This document shows positions 4,256 to 6,700 of a DNA stretch of 6,700 nt, piece after piece. This DNA is from Rudaea sp. GTDB taxonomy: Bacteria; Pseudomonadota; Gammaproteobacteria; Xanthomonadales; Rhodanobacteraceae. A program made the position numbers and the translations under genes. Position 1 is the first letter of the stretch; each line of letters opens with the position of its first letter. Under the pieces are notes generated by a model, which saw nothing but the letters and a program-made list of their open reading frames with translations, was not told the DNA's origin and did not search any database. The stretch is from NCBI GenBank assembly GCA_025934455.1, contig JAICYA010000113.1:1-6700 (forward strand), written 5' to 3'.

Positions 4256-6700
4256 TCCCCTCGCGCGGCCGCCGCGATCAGGCCGGACACATAGCGCATG
4301 TCCGTCAACTTCTGCGCTTGTGCCGAGGCGCCGGCGATCTGCTTCGCCGCTTCATCCAGGTCGGCAGCACGCCGCTTGCGACCAGCGGCATCCGCAGGCG
4401 CAGCGATCGCGTTTACGTATAGCGCATACGCGAAATCCCGGCAGAAATCCGTGCCATGCGCACCCCCGTGCTGCTGTTCTCGGTAATACGCCAGCGCCGG
4501 TTGCAGAGTCTTGTTTGCCTCGTCGTTGCGGCCCTGCAGGACGATCGCGTTGGCGAGAACGGCATCGATCATCGATTTCAATTCGCGCGGATCACGAGTG
4601 TCGAACGGGGACGACGGTACCTGCGACCAGCGGCGCGCCAAGGCCTCGGCTTGCGCATAATCGCCGAGTTGGATCGCCGCGCGCGCCGCCACGCCCAGAT
4701 TGCTGCGCAGCATGTTGATCCGAATGTTGACGCCGGTCGTGTTTTCCGCGGGAACCTTGATCGGTTCGACGTGGGCAATCGCAGCGACAGCCGTTGCCAG
4801 CGCAGCCTTCGGCGCACCTTCGAGCAGTTGCAAATTGGCGTCTGAAAGTCCCTGATCGACCACGGCCAGCAGGGTCCGCTTGGCATCGTCCTTTCCGAGT
4901 TGCGCCGTGTATTCATCGGTGTCGCGCGCGAACGATTTCATCGATTGCGCAGCCGCCGCAGCGTCACCGGCTTTGGCCTGCATGTCCGCAAGTCCAAGCC
5001 ATTGATACCAGATCCGCGGTCCGAGGCTGGAAGGCAGGCGCTTGTCCTGCTCCAGCGCGAACAGCGAATGCATCGTGGCGATGGCGTTGCCGACTTCGCC
5101 GCGATCGAATTGCTCGTCTGCGGTCCCGCGCAGTACCGTCGCCAAATACCACCACGCCTCCAGATTCGAGGGATCGGAACGCACCCAGTCCTCGCTCGCC
5201 TGCACGGCACGCCGTGCGTAGTCGGCAGCGGTGGCGTCGTCGTGGCGACGCTGGGCCAGCTGGCCCAGCAGACCCGCGGCAAGTACGCGGTTCAACAGCG
5301 AATGCAGGTCGCTCGGACGTTGTGCCAGGACCTTTTCGGCGAGGTCATACACCTGTTGTTCGAGCGCTTGCGCCTCGGCGTCCTTGCCGAGCGACATCAG
5401 GAAGCGGGCCTCGGAATCGGCAGTATCGGCATATGAGGAAGCCGCGTTCAGATCCGACAGGTCCAATGCGCCGATACCGGTCAGCACCTTGCGCGCTTCC
5501 TCGCAGGTGTCGACCGCCTTCGTGTTCGACTGGGTGTGGCTGAGGAAATTCAGATCATCGCCATACAGTTGGCGGACGCGTTGCGACGGATTGGCGCCGT
5601 ACACCAGCGGCTTGAGCAGGTCTGCCGCCTGTTGCAACTGTCCCGCCGTGCCGCGACCACCGCGGATCACGCTTGAACCCTGCTCATACAAGGCAAGCGC
5701 CAGCCCATAGACGACGTCTTCGTCGTGGTTGCCGGCGGCGCGCAGCTGCTCGAACTCGGACTGCGCCTCGCCGAGACTCCGGGTGCCGGCATCCAGTTTG
5801 CCTGCCGCATTCAACGATGCGCCTTCACGCACCAGCGCCATCGCGCGGTTGATCTTTGTCTGCGGAGTGACCAGTTGCGGCGGCAGGCTGTCGTAGTAAC
5901 CGACGGTCATGTGGGCGAGCTTGCCCAAGGTCGACAGCCGCCCGGTCGGCGCCAGCTCGGTATAGAAATCCTCGATCAGGAAGCTCACCAGTTTTTCGGC
6001 ATTGCTGCGCGAATTCTGCGCTTCGGCTTCCGCGACGCGCGCGTGGCGCATGTTGACGAAGCCGAATATCGCACCGGCGATGGCGACCAGGGCGAGCAAG
6101 ATGCAGGCCGACGCGATCGCGCGTGCACGCACGAGCGCACTATGGATGGCCGCCTCGCGATCGCGTTGCGCGGCGAGCTGACGCTCGGCCTCGTCGCGCG
6201 CCTCGCGTTCCTTGCGCAGGTTGCGGCTGGCGACCACCACGCTGCACAGCACGTCGTGGGTGAGTTCGACGCGACGCACGTCGAGGCGTTCTTCGATGCG
6301 CAACAGGCGCCGGTTGACCAGTGTCGCAAGCGCGTCAGGCGCGGCGCCGGCCGCAGCCAGGGCTTTGGCCACGCGCTCTTCGGCCAGACTTTCGCGATGA
6401 CCGGATTCGGTCAGCAGCTCGTCCTCGACCACGCGCCGCACGCCGGCCGGCTGGTCGGCGAGCGCGCGCTCGTAGAATTCGGAAAGGATGGTGTCGCGCG
6501 AACCGGCCAGCAGGTCGGCGGAAATTTCCTTGCGCCCTTGCCCTTGCCGCGCCGTGTTGAGTTCGCGGCAGACCAGGCTCAGCAACGACGGTTCGATTTC
6601 GGCGTTGGCCAGTTCCGAACCGCCGGCGACGAAACGCACGATGGACTCGGCGACTTCGCGCGACACCAGCTTGCCGCCCGGCTCCAGCACCGCGCTCAAC
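4252..6700 (-). CDS. nSTAND-type signalling NTPase, C-terminal part with TM helix and TPR-like region (partial)
   Basis: The frame is open at the right edge, so the start, the P-loop ATPase core and any N-terminal effector are not visible; 815 codons are. Numbering from the first full codon, residues 1-155 match my memory of the end of nSTAND1-type proteins: IEPSLLSLVCRELN (35-48), FYERAL (75-80), VEDELLTESGHR (91-102), LVNRRLLRIEERL (127-139) and the winged-helix end VELTHDVL (144-151). A charged coiled coil (about 158-192) leads into one membrane helix (about 194-216). The rest, 235-815, is alanine-rich and helical with degenerate TPR-like repeats, for example 503-525, 565-590 and 671-690. 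STAND proteins are ATP-driven switches that oligomerise on sensing a trigger; here the TPR-like region would be the sensor or scaffold. The stop overlaps the SLOG gene start, so the two are translationally coupled. It contains only a few cysteines and no frameshift is seen. The family call is firm; the trigger and output are unknown. Confidence 0.8.
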   Translation of the reverse strand, partial: LSAVLEPGGKLVSREVAESIVRFVAGGSELANAEIEPSLLSLVCRELNTARQGQGRKEISADLLAGSRDTILSEFYERALADQPAGVRRVVEDELLTESGHRESLAEERVAKALAAAGAAPDALATLVNRRLLRIEERLDVRRVELTHDVLCSVVVASRNLRKEREARDEAERQLAAQRDREAAIHSALVRARAIASACILLALVAIAGAIFGFVNMRHARVAEAEAQNSRSNAEKLVSFLIEDFYTELAPTGRLSTLGKLAHMTVGYYDSLPPQLVTPQTKINRAMALVREGASLNAAGKLDAGTRSLGEAQSEFEQLRAAGNHDEDVVYGLALALYEQGSSVIRGGRGTAGQLQQAADLLKPLVYGANPSQRVRQLYGDDLNFLSHTQSNTKAVDTCEEARKVLTGIGALDLSDLNAASSYADTADSEARFLMSLGKDAEAQALEQQVYDLAEKVLAQRPSDLHSLLNRVLAAGLLGQLAQRRHDDATAADYARRAVQASEDWVRSDPSNLEAWWYLATVLRGTADEQFDRGEVGNAIATMHSLFALEQDKRLPSSLGPRIWYQWLGLADMQAKAGDAAAAAQSMKSFARDTDEYTAQLGKDDAKRTLLAVVDQGLSDANLQLLEGAPKAALATAVAAIAHVEPIKVPAENTTGVNIRINMLRSNLGVAARAAIQLGDYAQAEALARRWSQVPSSPFDTRDPRELKSMIDAVLANAIVLQGRNDEANKTLQPALAYYREQQHGGAHGTDFCRDFAYALYVNAIAAPADAAGRKRRAADLDEAAKQIAGASAQAQKLTDMRYVSGLIAAAARGE

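Noticed and set aside
3098..4294. Long open frame on the + strand (398 codons) opposite the SLOG gene
   Set aside because: It is antisense to a protein with clear Rossmann and membrane-helix patterns. Its own translation is Arg-rich without domain signals, as expected for a shadow frame in GC-rich DNA.
2549..6700. Insertion sequence, integrase, CRISPR or tRNA attachment site bounding the accessory pair
   Set aside because: No transposase or integrase frame, no terminal inverted repeats, no regularly spaced repeats and no tRNA-like segment were seen in the window.

Overview
The window is GC-rich bacterial DNA. The best fit is a gammaproteobacterium of the Xanthomonadales (Xanthomonadaceae/Rhodanobacteraceae type). 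This rests on the style of the DnaG and cold-shock proteins and on a lysine/arginine-rich small protein. It is a judgement from remembered protein style, not from a search.

Left half (1-2533, + strand), housekeeping. The window opens with the last 26 codons of a membrane protein resembling the end of a PspC domain. A complete DNA primase gene, dnaG (110-1843), follows after 27 bases. The 216-base gap after dnaG holds a 10-bp direct repeat, a plausible sigma70-type promoter and a long leader with two hairpins. It leads into a cold-shock (CspA-family) gene (2060-2269), which is closed by a clear intrinsic terminator (2292-2325). A 56-codon gene for a very basic small protein (2363-2533) follows.

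Right half (2549-6700, - strand), accessory. Two genes run toward the housekeeping block and are joined by a 4-base ATGA start/stop overlap. The promoter-proximal gene enters from the right edge. Its visible 815 codons show the C-terminal part of an nSTAND-type signalling NTPase, with a winged-helix-like segment ending in ELTHDVL. A coiled coil, one transmembrane helix and a long TPR-like helical region follow. The ATPase core and any N-terminal effector domain lie outside the window. The second gene encodes a 568-residue protein: an N-terminal SLOG-like Rossmann domain (putative nucleotide-ligand sensor) followed by two successive two-helix membrane units resembling SLATT/2TM effectors.

Reading of the pair. 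STAND NTPases are switch proteins that respond to a trigger. SLOG domains are proposed to bind nucleotide-derived ligands, and SLATT-type 2TM proteins are proposed membrane effectors of nucleotide-signalling conflict systems. The tight coupling of the two genes suggests one membrane-located sensing/effector module, possibly for defence or stress. This function is inference. No transposase, integrase, tRNA, CRISPR array or obvious attachment site is visible.
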